A DNA stretch of 8,122 bases from CAYVQZ01 sp964453435 (GCA_964453435.1 CAYVQZ010000107.1:1-8122); one strand, 5' to 3'. Shown: positions 1 through 6,140, counted from the first letter of the stretch. Numbers and translations are program-made. Notes: generated by a model not told the origin, from the sequence alone.

Positions 1-603
1 TTAGTGGGAGTCGGCGTCGGTGAGCCCGAGGTAGCGCAGAAAATCTTGCTCGTCGCCGTAAGTCTTTCGCCGATTCCATCTTCGGACTTTTTCGGCATAG
101 CGCTGGTCCTGTCGCAGGCTCCAGAGATGGAACTTTTTCAAATCGCGTTTTCGCATTTTACCGTCAAGGGTGTGCGAGCAAACACATACCTGATTTAGCT
201 CGATGGTTTTGATTCTGCGTCCGGTTTGATCCAGAGTCAGGATGAAGGGATGTTCGCGGCAAACCAACGGCCTGTGTTCGTATGCGACACATCGGTTCGC
301 CCGGAGAAAGAGGCACTGGTTGCGAATTTCCCGCAGGCACATGGCTTTGCGGTCTTTTTTCCCGGGGCCGAATTTAACCCATGTTATTGTTCCGGGACAG
401 ACCCCGAACCGGGAAGGCTCTATGAAGTCAACTAATTTTTCCGGCGGCAGCCCTGTCCCGGCCATGAGTCGGGCAACGTCTTCATCTGTTACCGGTATCC
501 ACAATTTGCAGCACGTGCCGCACCCCTTGCAGCGGAAGCGCAAAAGTTCTTCGCCTTGTATACTTTCATTCCGGGCGGCGTTCTTCTTTTTCTTTGTTTT
601 CAT
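1..603 (-). CDS. YkgJ family cysteine cluster (putative Zn/Fe-chelating) protein
   Basis: A complete 200-residue protein whose TAA stop lies at the window edge. The family signature is clear: a CxxCxxCC cluster in FRCKGCGTCC (Cys25, 28, 31, 32), then C97, C105 and C115 in the usual arrangement of a Cys followed by 'C-x-x-Y-x-x-RP-x-x-C-x-x-x-P' (residues 105-119). Further Cys occur at 69, 89, 140 and 142. The family (UPF0153/CxxCxxCC) is thought to bind zinc or an iron-sulfur cluster; its biochemical role is mostly unknown. The N-terminus is a Lys-rich stretch, with no signal peptide or membrane segment, so it is probably cytosolic. The ATG is preceded by GAAGG six bases upstream, which supports this start. 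It is divergent from the DUF1858 gene and shares a 282-bp regulatory region with it. Family call is firm; the function is not. Confidence 0.9.
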   Translation of the reverse strand: MKTKKKKNAARNESIQGEELLRFRCKGCGTCCKLWIPVTDEDVARLMAGTGLPPEKLVDFIEPSRFGVCPGTITWVKFGPGKKDRKAMCLREIRNQCLFLRANRCVAYEHRPLVCREHPFILTLDQTGRRIKTIELNQVCVCSHTLDGKMRKRDLKKFHLWSLRQDQRYAEKVRRWNRRKTYGDEQDFLRYLGLTDADSH

Positions 604-633
604 GATGAGCCTTCGCGGATCTCGAAGTCAATC

Positions 634-693
634 GGGACACGCCAGCGCCGAAACAACAACTCTTGTGCGGCACGGGTGTCCCACCGTTTCGGC
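634..693 (-). promoter_or_regulatory. Interleaved inverted repeats in the leader of the YkgJ gene
   Basis: Two perfect complementary pairs are interleaved here. GGGACAC (634-640) pairs with GTGTCCC (676-682), and GCCGAAAC (647-654) pairs with GTTTCGGC (686-693). In the leftward transcript they fall between the predicted start site (about 727) and the Shine-Dalgarno of the YkgJ gene (611-615). Their order A-B-A'-B' gives either an H-type pseudoknot (8-bp and 7-bp stems) or two mutually exclusive hairpins. The pairing is seen directly; any regulatory role is inference, and a DNA-level operator is also possible. Confidence 0.35.
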
Positions 694-733
694 CAGAGGA
701 AGGACACATCGACGGCGACATGGCCCTCGTTTG

Positions 734-762
734 AGGGTACCGAAACAATGCATCTGTGTCAA
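734..762 (-). promoter_or_regulatory. Predicted sigma70-type promoter for the YkgJ gene
   Basis: On the minus strand there is a perfect TTGACA (757-762), a 17-bp spacer and TACCCT (734-739). The -10 box keeps the most important T, A and final T but is otherwise weak. The start site would be near 727, giving a leader of about 124 nt. A small hairpin, CCCTC-GTTT-GAGGG (724-737), overlaps the -10 box. Confidence 0.4.
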
Positions 763-779
763 GGGGCGGATTGCGGAGG

Positions 780-809
780 GACCGGATGTGACCGAAATCA
801 CAGCCGGTC
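780..809 (+). promoter_or_regulatory. CRP/FNR-family (HcpR-like) operator upstream of the DUF1858 gene
   Basis: A 30-bp inverted repeat has arms GACCGG-A-TGTGA and TCACA-G-CCGGTC around the 6-bp centre CCGAAA; 11 of 12 arm positions are complementary. The inner part is exactly TGTGA-N6-TCACA (787-802), the core consensus of CRP-type regulators. HcpR of sulfate reducers and other anaerobes uses TTGTGA-N6-TCACAA. The centre (794.5) lies 91 bp before the ATG. A -10-like CATATT/TATTTT at 825-832 would place the start near 837 and the site near -42, the class II activator position. It is also upstream of the leftward TTGACA, so it could act on both genes. Motif is seen; the regulator is inferred. 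An RNA hairpin is an alternative. Confidence 0.6.
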
Positions 810-885
810 GGAACATCGGGAGGACATATTTTAAGAGGGAAACATAATACTTTTATGATGAGGAAATGCAGAAGGAGATGGTACA

Positions 886-1101
886 ATGTCGGAGAACAGG
901 ATCGATGCGGACTGGCTGATCGGCGACGTTCTCGATGCCCACCCTGAAACGTTGCAGGTTTTCAAGAAGTACTTCGGCGAGGGCTGTCTTACGTGTCCCG
1001 GCTCCAGGCTCGAGAGTATATCGTTTGGGTCGACAATGCACGGTTTTGAGGCCGAAGCTATTGTGAAGGAGATCAATGAGCGCATTTCCAGGGGTAAATG
1101 A
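886..1101 (+). CDS. DUF1858 domain protein (hybrid-cluster-protein-associated disulfide domain)
   Basis: A 71-residue protein that is essentially a single DUF1858 domain. It has an N-terminal helix with the typical 'I-x-D-V-L-x-x-x-P-E-T-x-x-V-F-x-x-Y' pattern (residues 12-30), then GCLTC with the CXXC pair Cys34 and Cys37, then a C-terminal helix (55-67) ending in a basic tail. In this family the CXXC is thought to be a redox-active disulfide or a metal ligand; the domain occurs alone or with hybrid cluster (prismane) proteins and other anaerobic redox proteins. A strong AAGGAG (872-877) lies eight bases before the ATG. Its stop overlaps the methyltransferase start (ATGA), so the two are very likely translationally coupled. 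A CRP/FNR-type palindrome lies upstream. Family call is good; its electron or thiol partner is unknown. Confidence 0.85.
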   Translation: MSENRIDADWLIGDVLDAHPETLQVFKKYFGEGCLTCPGSRLESISFGSTMHGFEAEAIVKEINERISRGK

Positions 1102-1889
1102 TGGCGTCCGAGAATAATATTCGTCCCGCAGAAGAATTTTATGACGAACTCGGCGAAGCGTACGAGCGGATGATAAATTGGAAGGAGCGTCTGAGACGGG
1201 AATCGCCCTTCTTTCGGAACCTGCTCCGGGACAGCGCCGCGAAGAGCGTGCTCGATTGCGCATGCGGCAGCGGACAGCACGCAGTGGAGTTTGCCTGCTG
1301 GGGATACGAGGTATGGGCGTGCGACATCAGTGCGAGTTTGCTGCAGTTGGCCGAACAAAACGCTGCGAAGGCGCGGGCGCCTGTCAAGTTCTTCAAGGCC
1401 GGGCTTACAGAGGTGCGGGCGAGGCTTCCAAGGGGCAGAACGTTCGACGCGGCAGTATGTTTGGGAAATTCTCTTCCGCATTTGGCAACACAGAGAGAAC
1501 TCGACCGTGCGCTGAAATCAATAAAACGTTCTTTGACGCCGGGAGGCGTGTTTATCGCCCAGATTCGCAATTACGAGAAAATTCTGAAGCAGAACCTTCG
1601 ATTCATGCCGCCAACCTCAGGCCGTGTAAAAGGAGAGGAATGTATTTTTTTTCGCATGCTCGACATTCTCGGCCCCCGGCGGGTCGATTTTCATATAATT
1701 CGTTTTCGGCGACGGGCCGGAAAGTGGGATTACGAGGTCCAAACAACCCGTCTCCGCCCCATCGTAAAGAAAAGTCTTGAGGCGGCGCTGCGGCGCGCGG
1801 GCTTTTCGACCATAAAATACTATGGCGACTACTCTTTTTCTCCATTCGACAAGCAGGCCTCGAAGGATCTGATAGTAGTAGCTCGGTAG
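1098..1889 (+). CDS. Class I SAM-dependent methyltransferase
   Basis: A 263-residue soluble Rossmann-fold methyltransferase. The N-terminal helix pattern YDELGEAYERMINWKERL (15-32) resembles the substrate-side lid of glycine/sarcosine N-methyltransferase-like enzymes. Motif I is VLDCACGSG (51-59), the acidic end of strand 2 that holds the SAM ribose is Asp76 in ACDIS, and FDAAVCLGNSLPHL (116-129) is the motif IV region. LTPGG (146-150) precedes the motif VI strand. The C-terminal part has the usual antiparallel beta segment and ends in KDLIVVAR. The substrate cannot be read from the sequence; small amines, quinones and tetrapyrroles all remain possible. Two consecutive ATGs (1098 and 1101) could serve as start; the first overlaps the DUF1858 stop codon. 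An 8-T run at 1645-1652 does not break the frame. Confidence 0.88.
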   Translation: MMASENNIRPAEEFYDELGEAYERMINWKERLRRESPFFRNLLRDSAAKSVLDCACGSGQHAVEFACWGYEVWACDISASLLQLAEQNAAKARAPVKFFKAGLTEVRARLPRGRTFDAAVCLGNSLPHLATQRELDRALKSIKRSLTPGGVFIAQIRNYEKILKQNLRFMPPTSGRVKGEECIFFRMLDILGPRRVDFHIIRFRRRAGKWDYEVQTTRLRPIVKKSLEAALRRAGFSTIKYYGDYSFSPFDKQASKDLIVVAR

Positions 1890-1890
1890 A

Positions 1891-1942
1891 GCGGGTTGCT
1901 CCGAGCGAAACCGATTCGGAAACCTGCCCTTGATTGATTTTT
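1891..1942 (+). terminator. Terminator-like hairpin after the methyltransferase gene
   Basis: Beginning two bases after the stop codon, GCGGGTT (1891-1897) pairs with AACCTGC (1921-1927, one G-U), and the inner TCCGA (1900-1904) pairs with TCGGA (1916-1920), with a 2-nt bulge and an 11-nt loop. A T5 run (1938-1942) lies about ten bases past the stem, further than in a classic intrinsic terminator. A competing 6-bp stem, GCTCGG (1881-1886) with CCGAGC (1901-1906), would include the stop codon. It marks the likely end of the DUF1858-methyltransferase unit. Confidence 0.4.
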
Positions 1943-2025
1943 GTGTTTCCCGATTTTGAGCGGCAGGCGCAAAGATGCGGTGGGTGTTTTGTCTCCGCCG
2001 GTCGCTCCCTCGCCTTCTGATTCCC

Positions 2026-2055
2026 TTGCATTCTTTTTCTGAAATAAGGTACAAT
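2026..2055 (+). promoter_or_regulatory. Predicted sigma70-type promoter for the chelatase pair
   Basis: TTGCAT (2026-2031), an 18-bp spacer and TACAAT (2050-2055); the -10 box matches five of six bases and the -35 box three. The start would be near 2062, leaving a leader of about 100 nt. If this is right, the in-frame GTG at 2060 cannot be the start codon, which favours the ATG at 2162. Confidence 0.45.
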
Positions 2056-2062
2056 TTATGTG

Positions 2063-2140
2063 CGCGTTCGTTCGCGCTACGTGCGTTTGCTCCCGGCATC
2101 TGCGCTGTTGGGTGAACGCGAGAAGAGGGCAATTTTTTTT
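2063..2140 (+). promoter_or_regulatory. Attenuator-like leader of the chelatase operon
   Basis: CGCGTTC (2063-2069) is perfectly complementary to GAACGCG (2114-2120), with two more wobble pairs inward, closing a loop of about 44 nt. Twelve bases later there is an uninterrupted T8 run (2133-2140), then the AGGG Shine-Dalgarno (2153-2156) and the ATG. A stem plus U-tract inside a leader can act as a transcription attenuator, but the gap between stem and U-tract is longer than usual. The elements are seen; the function is inference. Confidence 0.3.
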
Positions 2141-2161
2141 GGATTACCAAGCAGGGATAAA

Positions 2162-3208
2162 ATGAGGTCTTCAAAGCTGAATTTTCCATTTACGGCAATT
2201 GTAGGGCAAGAAAAAATGAAGTTGGCCCTCGTGTTGAACGCAATCAATCCGAAACTCTCGGGTGTGTTGATACGGGGGGAAAAGGGCACGGCAAAATCCA
2301 CAGCGGTCCGCTCGCTCGCTGTTCTTCTTCCGAATCTCAGAACCATTAAAGGGTGTCCGTTCCACTGCGATCCCGACGATTTCCACAAGATGTGTATTCA
2401 ATGCAGGGAGAAGGTTGAGGCACGCATCGAGCCGGAAGTGGAGAAGAGACAAACACGGGTCATAAACCTGCCCGTCAACGCAACCGAGGACCGCGTCGTC
2501 GGAACACTGGATTTGGAACATGCTATCAAGAAGGGTGAAAAACGCTTTGAGCCGGGTGTTTTGGCCGAGGCGAACCGGGGCATTTTGTATGTGGACGAAG
2601 TAAACCTCCTCGATGACCACATTGTTGATGTGCTGCTTGATTCGGCGGCCATGGGGATTAATTCGATCGAGCGCGAAGGTGTTTCGTACACCCACCCGTC
2701 CGAATTCATACTGGTGGGAACAATGAACCCCGAGGAAGGCGAATTGAGGCCCCAATTGCTGGACAGGTTCGGCCTGTGCGTCAATATCGAAGGAATCTCC
2801 GACCTGGAACAGCGGGTCGAAGTCGTGAAGCGGTGGGTCGCCTTCGAGGAAAACCCGGAGGCATTCATTGAAACGTGGAGAGAACCGGAGATACAACTGC
2901 GCGAGCAAATCATTTGCGCACGCGAACTGCTGCCGGAGGTCCGCATATCGGAGGACATGCTGAACAAGGTCGCGCAGATATCACTCGAGATCGGGGTTGA
3001 CGGACACCGGGCCGACATTATCATGATGAAGACAGCGAAAACAGTGGCGGCATTTCATCAGCGAAGCGAGGTCACCTACGAAGACCTTGAAGAGTCCGCC
3101 GATATGGCGCTGCAACACCGGGCGCGGCGCAAGCCCTTCGAGGATGTCGTAATAGACCGCGACCGCATCGCCGCGGTTCTCAGGCAAAACCTTGCGGTGA
3201 CCGAATGA
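2162..3208 (+). CDS. ChlI/BchI-type AAA+ ATPase (metal-chelatase subunit I-like)
   Basis: A 348-residue AAA+ protein of the magnesium-chelatase I family. Landmarks: Walker A GEKGTAKS (39-46), an inserted Cys cluster CX3CX8CX2C (C65, C69, C78, C81), the LP-x-x-A-T-E-D-R-V-V-G segment (103-114), Walker B LYVDE (142-146), sensor 1 GTMNPEEG (186-193), Arg finger in LLDRFGL (R202) and sensor 2 in DGHRAD (R283). In chelatases this subunit forms an ATP-driven ring with the D subunit that powers metal insertion by the H/CobN subunit. The ATG at 2162 was chosen because the conserved fold begins at once (FPFTAIVGQE), AGGG lies five bases upstream, and the predicted promoter excludes the GTG at 2060. 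It overlaps the next gene by 4 nt (ATGA). No ChlH/CobN gene is nearby, so the metal and tetrapyrrole are unknown. Confidence 0.9.
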   Translation: MRSSKLNFPFTAIVGQEKMKLALVLNAINPKLSGVLIRGEKGTAKSTAVRSLAVLLPNLRTIKGCPFHCDPDDFHKMCIQCREKVEARIEPEVEKRQTRVINLPVNATEDRVVGTLDLEHAIKKGEKRFEPGVLAEANRGILYVDEVNLLDDHIVDVLLDSAAMGINSIEREGVSYTHPSEFILVGTMNPEEGELRPQLLDRFGLCVNIEGISDLEQRVEVVKRWVAFEENPEAFIETWREPEIQLREQIICARELLPEVRISEDMLNKVAQISLEIGVDGHRADIIMMKTAKTVAAFHQRSEVTYEDLEESADMALQHRARRKPFEDVVIDRDRIAAVLRQNLAVTE

Positions 3209-5397
3209 GAAAGACAAACGGCACGGGGTGGGAGTCTCTCGGCAAGCCGATTTATCCTTTCACGGCAATCGTCGGCCAGGAGCAACTCCTCCTCGCTTTG
3301 ATACTGAACGCGATCAATCCCTCGCTTTCCGGGGTGCTGGTGCGGGGGGAAAAGGGGACAGCCAAGTCAACGGCGGTGCGCGCGCTGGCCGACTTGTTGC
3401 CGGAGATAGAGGTTGTCAGTGACTGCCCCTTCGGCTGCGACCCGCGACACAGGCAGAAGATGTGCCTGAGCTGCCGCGAACGTTTATCCGCAGCGGGCTT
3501 GCTGCCGGTGGCGAACCGCAAGGTCGAGGTTGTGAACCTGCCGGTCGGCTCCACCGAAGACAGGGTGGTGGGCAGCATCGATTTCGAATATGCGCTGCGT
3601 GCCGGCGAGAAACGAGTGGAAACGGCGGTACTGGCGGCAGCCAACAGAAACATTTTGTATGTCGATGAGGTCAACCTCCTCGATGACCACATCGTAAACG
3701 TATTGCTCGATGCCCTCGTCACCGGAATCAACCTCATCGAGCGTGAAGGCATCTCGTTTGCGCATCCGGCAGAATTCGCGCTCGTGGGCACAATGAACCC
3801 CGAGGAGGGGGAACTGCGGCCTCAACTGCTCGATCGGTTCGGCCTGTGCGTGGCCATAGAGGGAATAACGGACCTCGAATCGCGGGTGGAGATCATAAAA
3901 CGGCGGGAAGAGTTTGACGCCGACCCGGTGGCCTTCTGCAAAAGATGGGCACCACGCCGGGAAATCCTGAGGAACCAAATACGCAAAGCGAGAGAACTCC
4001 TGCCTCGCGTGTTCGTATCCGACCGCACGCGCGCTTTTATCACCCAAATATGTGTGCTCAACGAAGTGGACGGGCATCGGGCGGACATTTTTATCGAAAA
4101 AACGGCCAAAACGCTCGCCGCCTTCCGCGATCGACTCACCCCCACGCTCGATGACCTGAGCCAGGCGGCGGCGTTGGTTCTGCCACACCGTTCCCGGAAT
4201 GCGGACCTCCCCAAGAAGTCTCTGGAAGATTTTCACCGCATGCTTGCTGAAGAACTGGCAAAGGAGGAAAAGCTGGGTCAGCGAAAAGAACTGCTCGATG
4301 ACGCGGACGGCCATCAGGTTGAAATCGACCCCGAGCAGATGATCCTGGAAGACGATGCCTCTCTGCAAGAAGGCAACGCGGCCTGCGCCGCGAACGTCGG
4401 TGACAGCGACGATGGGCGGCAGTCGCCGGAATATGCGGGCACATTCGAACCCGGGACCGACGCCCAGATGTTGGGAAACGACGGCGCCGTTCAGGACAAG
4501 AATTTCAAGGAACGCCTGTTCACTGCCGGCGAAGCATTCCGCGTGCCGCCGGTTCTTCTGGACAGAGACCGGCTGTTACGCAAGAAGACGGGACGTCGGA
4601 TGCCGACCCGCACCCTGCGAAAAACAGGGCGTTACGTTCGCAGCACTGCCGAGCGAAGGAACAACGATATGGCCTTCGACGCCACGATTCGGGCGGCGGC
4701 TCCTCACCAGAGGAAGCGCGCGAGGCGTGATGTGGCTATCGCAATCGAAGAATCGGACTTGCGCGAAAAGGTCCGCGAAATGAAGGCGGGCAGCCTGATG
4801 CTGTTTGTCGTCGATGCAAGCGGTTCGATGGGCACGCGTCTGATGACAGAAACCAAGGCGGCAATGATAAGCCTGCTCCTCGATGCATACCAGAAACGAG
4901 ACAAGGTGGCGCTCGTGACCTTCAAAGGCGAATCCGCGGAAGTGCTTCTGCCACCGACCAACAGCGTGGATCTCGCAAAGAAACTGCTCGAAGATTTGCC
5001 AGCCGGCGGCAAGACACCTCTCGGCCACGGCCTGCTGAAGGCCCACGAACTCCTCTTGAATCATTTGCGCCGTGACAGCCAGACAACGCCGCTGATGGTG
5101 CTTATCTCCGACGGCGAAGCGAACGTGGGTGTCAGACGGGACAAGTCGTACGAAGGCCCCGGCTACTCGGCGCTGCTGGAGGAATTGTTTACAATCGCCA
5201 AAATGATACGGGAAGAGACCAGGATTAAGACGCTGGTCATCGATACCGAGGAGCGTCGCTTTTCGGTGTTCCGAAACACCACAAGTTCTCCCTCCATGGC
5301 TCAGCGAATCGCCCGCGCGATGGATGCGCCGTATTGCAAGATTGAGGATTTCCGGGCAGGCGGCGTCATCAGGGCGGTCAAAGACCACATTGGCTGA
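3205..5397 (+). CDS. ChlI/D-type protein: AAA+ plus vWA domains (metal-chelatase subunit D-like)
   Basis: A 730-residue, two-domain protein. Residues about 16-335 are a second ChlI-type AAA+ module, clearly a paralogue of the preceding gene: Walker A GEKGTAKS (48-55), the same Cys spacing (C74, C78, C87, C90), Walker B LYVDE (151-155), sensor 1 GTMNPEEG (195-202), Arg finger R211 and sensor 2 R292. Residues about 340-520 are a linker that is acidic first (roughly 345-430) and then strongly basic (455-515). The C-terminal vWA domain (about 528-730) keeps the full MIDAS: DASGS (D537, S539, S541), T604 and D636. In BchD/ChlD the AAA+ part is often degenerate; here every ATPase motif is intact, so it may hydrolyse ATP itself. 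It likely forms a complex with the upstream ATPase, given the 4-nt overlap. An AAA+/vWA remodelling pair of MoxR style is the alternative role. Confidence 0.9.
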   Translation: MRKTNGTGWESLGKPIYPFTAIVGQEQLLLALILNAINPSLSGVLVRGEKGTAKSTAVRALADLLPEIEVVSDCPFGCDPRHRQKMCLSCRERLSAAGLLPVANRKVEVVNLPVGSTEDRVVGSIDFEYALRAGEKRVETAVLAAANRNILYVDEVNLLDDHIVNVLLDALVTGINLIEREGISFAHPAEFALVGTMNPEEGELRPQLLDRFGLCVAIEGITDLESRVEIIKRREEFDADPVAFCKRWAPRREILRNQIRKARELLPRVFVSDRTRAFITQICVLNEVDGHRADIFIEKTAKTLAAFRDRLTPTLDDLSQAAALVLPHRSRNADLPKKSLEDFHRMLAEELAKEEKLGQRKELLDDADGHQVEIDPEQMILEDDASLQEGNAACAANVGDSDDGRQSPEYAGTFEPGTDAQMLGNDGAVQDKNFKERLFTAGEAFRVPPVLLDRDRLLRKKTGRRMPTRTLRKTGRYVRSTAERRNNDMAFDATIRAAAPHQRKRARRDVAIAIEESDLREKVREMKAGSLMLFVVDASGSMGTRLMTETKAAMISLLLDAYQKRDKVALVTFKGESAEVLLPPTNSVDLAKKLLEDLPAGGKTPLGHGLLKAHELLLNHLRRDSQTTPLMVLISDGEANVGVRRDKSYEGPGYSALLEELFTIAKMIREETRIKTLVIDTEERRFSVFRNTTSSPSMAQRIARAMDAPYCKIEDFRAGGVIRAVKDHIG

Positions 5398-5426
5398 GCG
5401 CCTGAAGCATTTCAACGGATAAATCC

Positions 5427-5459
5427 GCGTCTACGGAGAGATTGTGGCCGTCGAGACGC
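5427..5459. terminator. Hairpin between convergent genes (1)
   Basis: GCGTCT (5427-5432) pairs with AGACGC (5454-5459), continuing inward as ACGG (5433-5436) with CCGT (5448-5451): ten base pairs with a 2-nt bulge and an 11-nt loop. It lies 30 bp after the stop of the AAA+/vWA gene. No T-tract follows, so if it ends transcription it is not a classic intrinsic terminator; 3'-end protection is equally possible. Confidence 0.35.
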
Positions 5460-5487
5460 CAATTCGCATATCTTGCATTATCGAATG

Positions 5488-5504
5488 CGGTGTCACTTAC
5501 ACCG
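5488..5504. terminator. Hairpin between convergent genes (2), overlapping the TPR stop codon
   Basis: CGGTGT (5488-5493) and ACACCG (5499-5504) form a perfect 6-bp stem with a 5-nt loop. The TAA of the leftward TPR gene (5497-5499) sits inside it. On the plus strand it is followed by ATTCTTTAATC, mildly T-rich. It could help end rightward transcription; evidence is structural only. Confidence 0.3.
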
Positions 5505-6063
5505 ATTCTTTAATCTGCATGATTCGTTCGCGGGCATACAGGGCATACTTGCTGTCGGAAAACTCTTGCATGAGGCGTCTCAGGATGGCGATGGCGGAGG
5601 CCGGGTCCTTCCTCCGGTGCAAATGCGCGTCTGCAATCCTGTTTATTAATTCACAACGCTCGCCCTGCGGCAGCTTGCTTCCCACGGCCAATGCCTCATC
5701 CATGTATCTCACAAAACTGTCGTAATCACCCAGCTTATAGTGCAGTTCCGCTAGCTTGATTCGAGGGAGAGGATTCTTTTTCTGCCTTTTAATAACTCGA
5801 TTATAAACCGCTACGGCCGCCTGATAGTCGCCGTCTATCTCGTATCTGCGGGCACGGCCGAGCGCCTCATCCCCTTTTCCACCCGTCCCGCCCAGCATGA
5901 ATCCGGCGATTCCGTTCGAGAGATTCCCGGCATATAGCCACGCGATGATAATCGCAGCCACGATCCCGCCATAAACGGCGATGGCAAGCCAGAGGTTATC
6001 GATCGAGGGTCCGGCAACGAGTATCCCGATGATCAGCACAGTAAGCAACATGCCTATTAACAC
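5497..6063 (-). CDS. Membrane-anchored tetratricopeptide-repeat protein
   Basis: A 188-residue protein with two hydrophobic helices at the N-terminus (about 2-18 and 24-44), joined by a very short turn, and a Gly-rich stretch (52-64). The rest is helical and TPR-like: one repeat around 65-97 (D-x-x-A-A-V-A-V-Y-N-R-V), one around 99-131 (L-A-E-L-H-Y-K-L-G-D-Y) and one around 137-170 (A-D-A-H-L-H-R-R-K-D-P-A-S-A-I-A-I-L). The arrangement suggests a membrane-tethered scaffold with the TPR part probably cytoplasmic. The start is GTG at 6063, supported by GGAG nine bases upstream; the ATG four codons in has no usable Shine-Dalgarno. It has its own predicted promoter and is convergent to the chelatase operon. 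No specific family is recognised and partners are unknown. Confidence 0.8.
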   Translation of the reverse strand: MLIGMLLTVLIIGILVAGPSIDNLWLAIAVYGGIVAAIIIAWLYAGNLSNGIAGFMLGGTGGKGDEALGRARRYEIDGDYQAAVAVYNRVIKRQKKNPLPRIKLAELHYKLGDYDSFVRYMDEALAVGSKLPQGERCELINRIADAHLHRRKDPASAIAILRRLMQEFSDSKYALYARERIMQIKESV

Positions 6064-6111
6064 GGCGTCCGACTCCGGGGTTGTTTCGCTGCAACTCGCA
6101 TTTTGTGGGAG

Positions 6112-6140
6112 ATTCTAACATCATGCGGGAACGTCGTCAA
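6112..6140 (-). promoter_or_regulatory. Predicted sigma70 promoter for the TPR gene
   Basis: On the minus strand, TTGACG (6135-6140), a 17-bp spacer and TAGAAT (6112-6117), each matching five of six consensus bases. The start would be near 6105, giving a leader of about 42 nt to the GTG. Confidence 0.6.

Noticed and set aside
242..847. Plus-strand open frame of 201 codons over the YkgJ gene
   Set aside because: Low-complexity, Arg/Ser-rich translation antisense to a gene with clear family motifs; no Shine-Dalgarno and no recognisable domain.
1645..1652. T8 run inside the methyltransferase as a possible frameshift site
   Set aside because: The reading frame continues through it into sensible strand-helix sequence and ends in a typical C-terminus, so no shift is needed.
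2060..2161. GTG at 2060 as the start of the ChlI-like protein
   Set aside because: The extra 34 residues are Arg-rich and unlike the family N-terminus, and the GTG lies at the predicted transcription start; ATG 2162 has AGGG upstream and begins just before the conserved fold.
1617..2189. Minus-strand 190-codon frame across the methyltransferase end and the intergenic region
   Set aside because: Composition looks random and basic, with no motif; its 3' half is antisense to the methyltransferase.
2606..3695. Exact 20-bp match shared by the two chelatase genes as a possible mobile repeat
   Set aside because: It encodes the Walker B region NLLDDH in both paralogues, so it reflects protein homology and similar codon use.
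3484..4368. Minus-strand 294-codon frame inside the AAA+/vWA gene
   Set aside because: A shadow of the GC-rich codon pattern of the real gene; the plus-strand frame has a complete set of AAA+ motifs.
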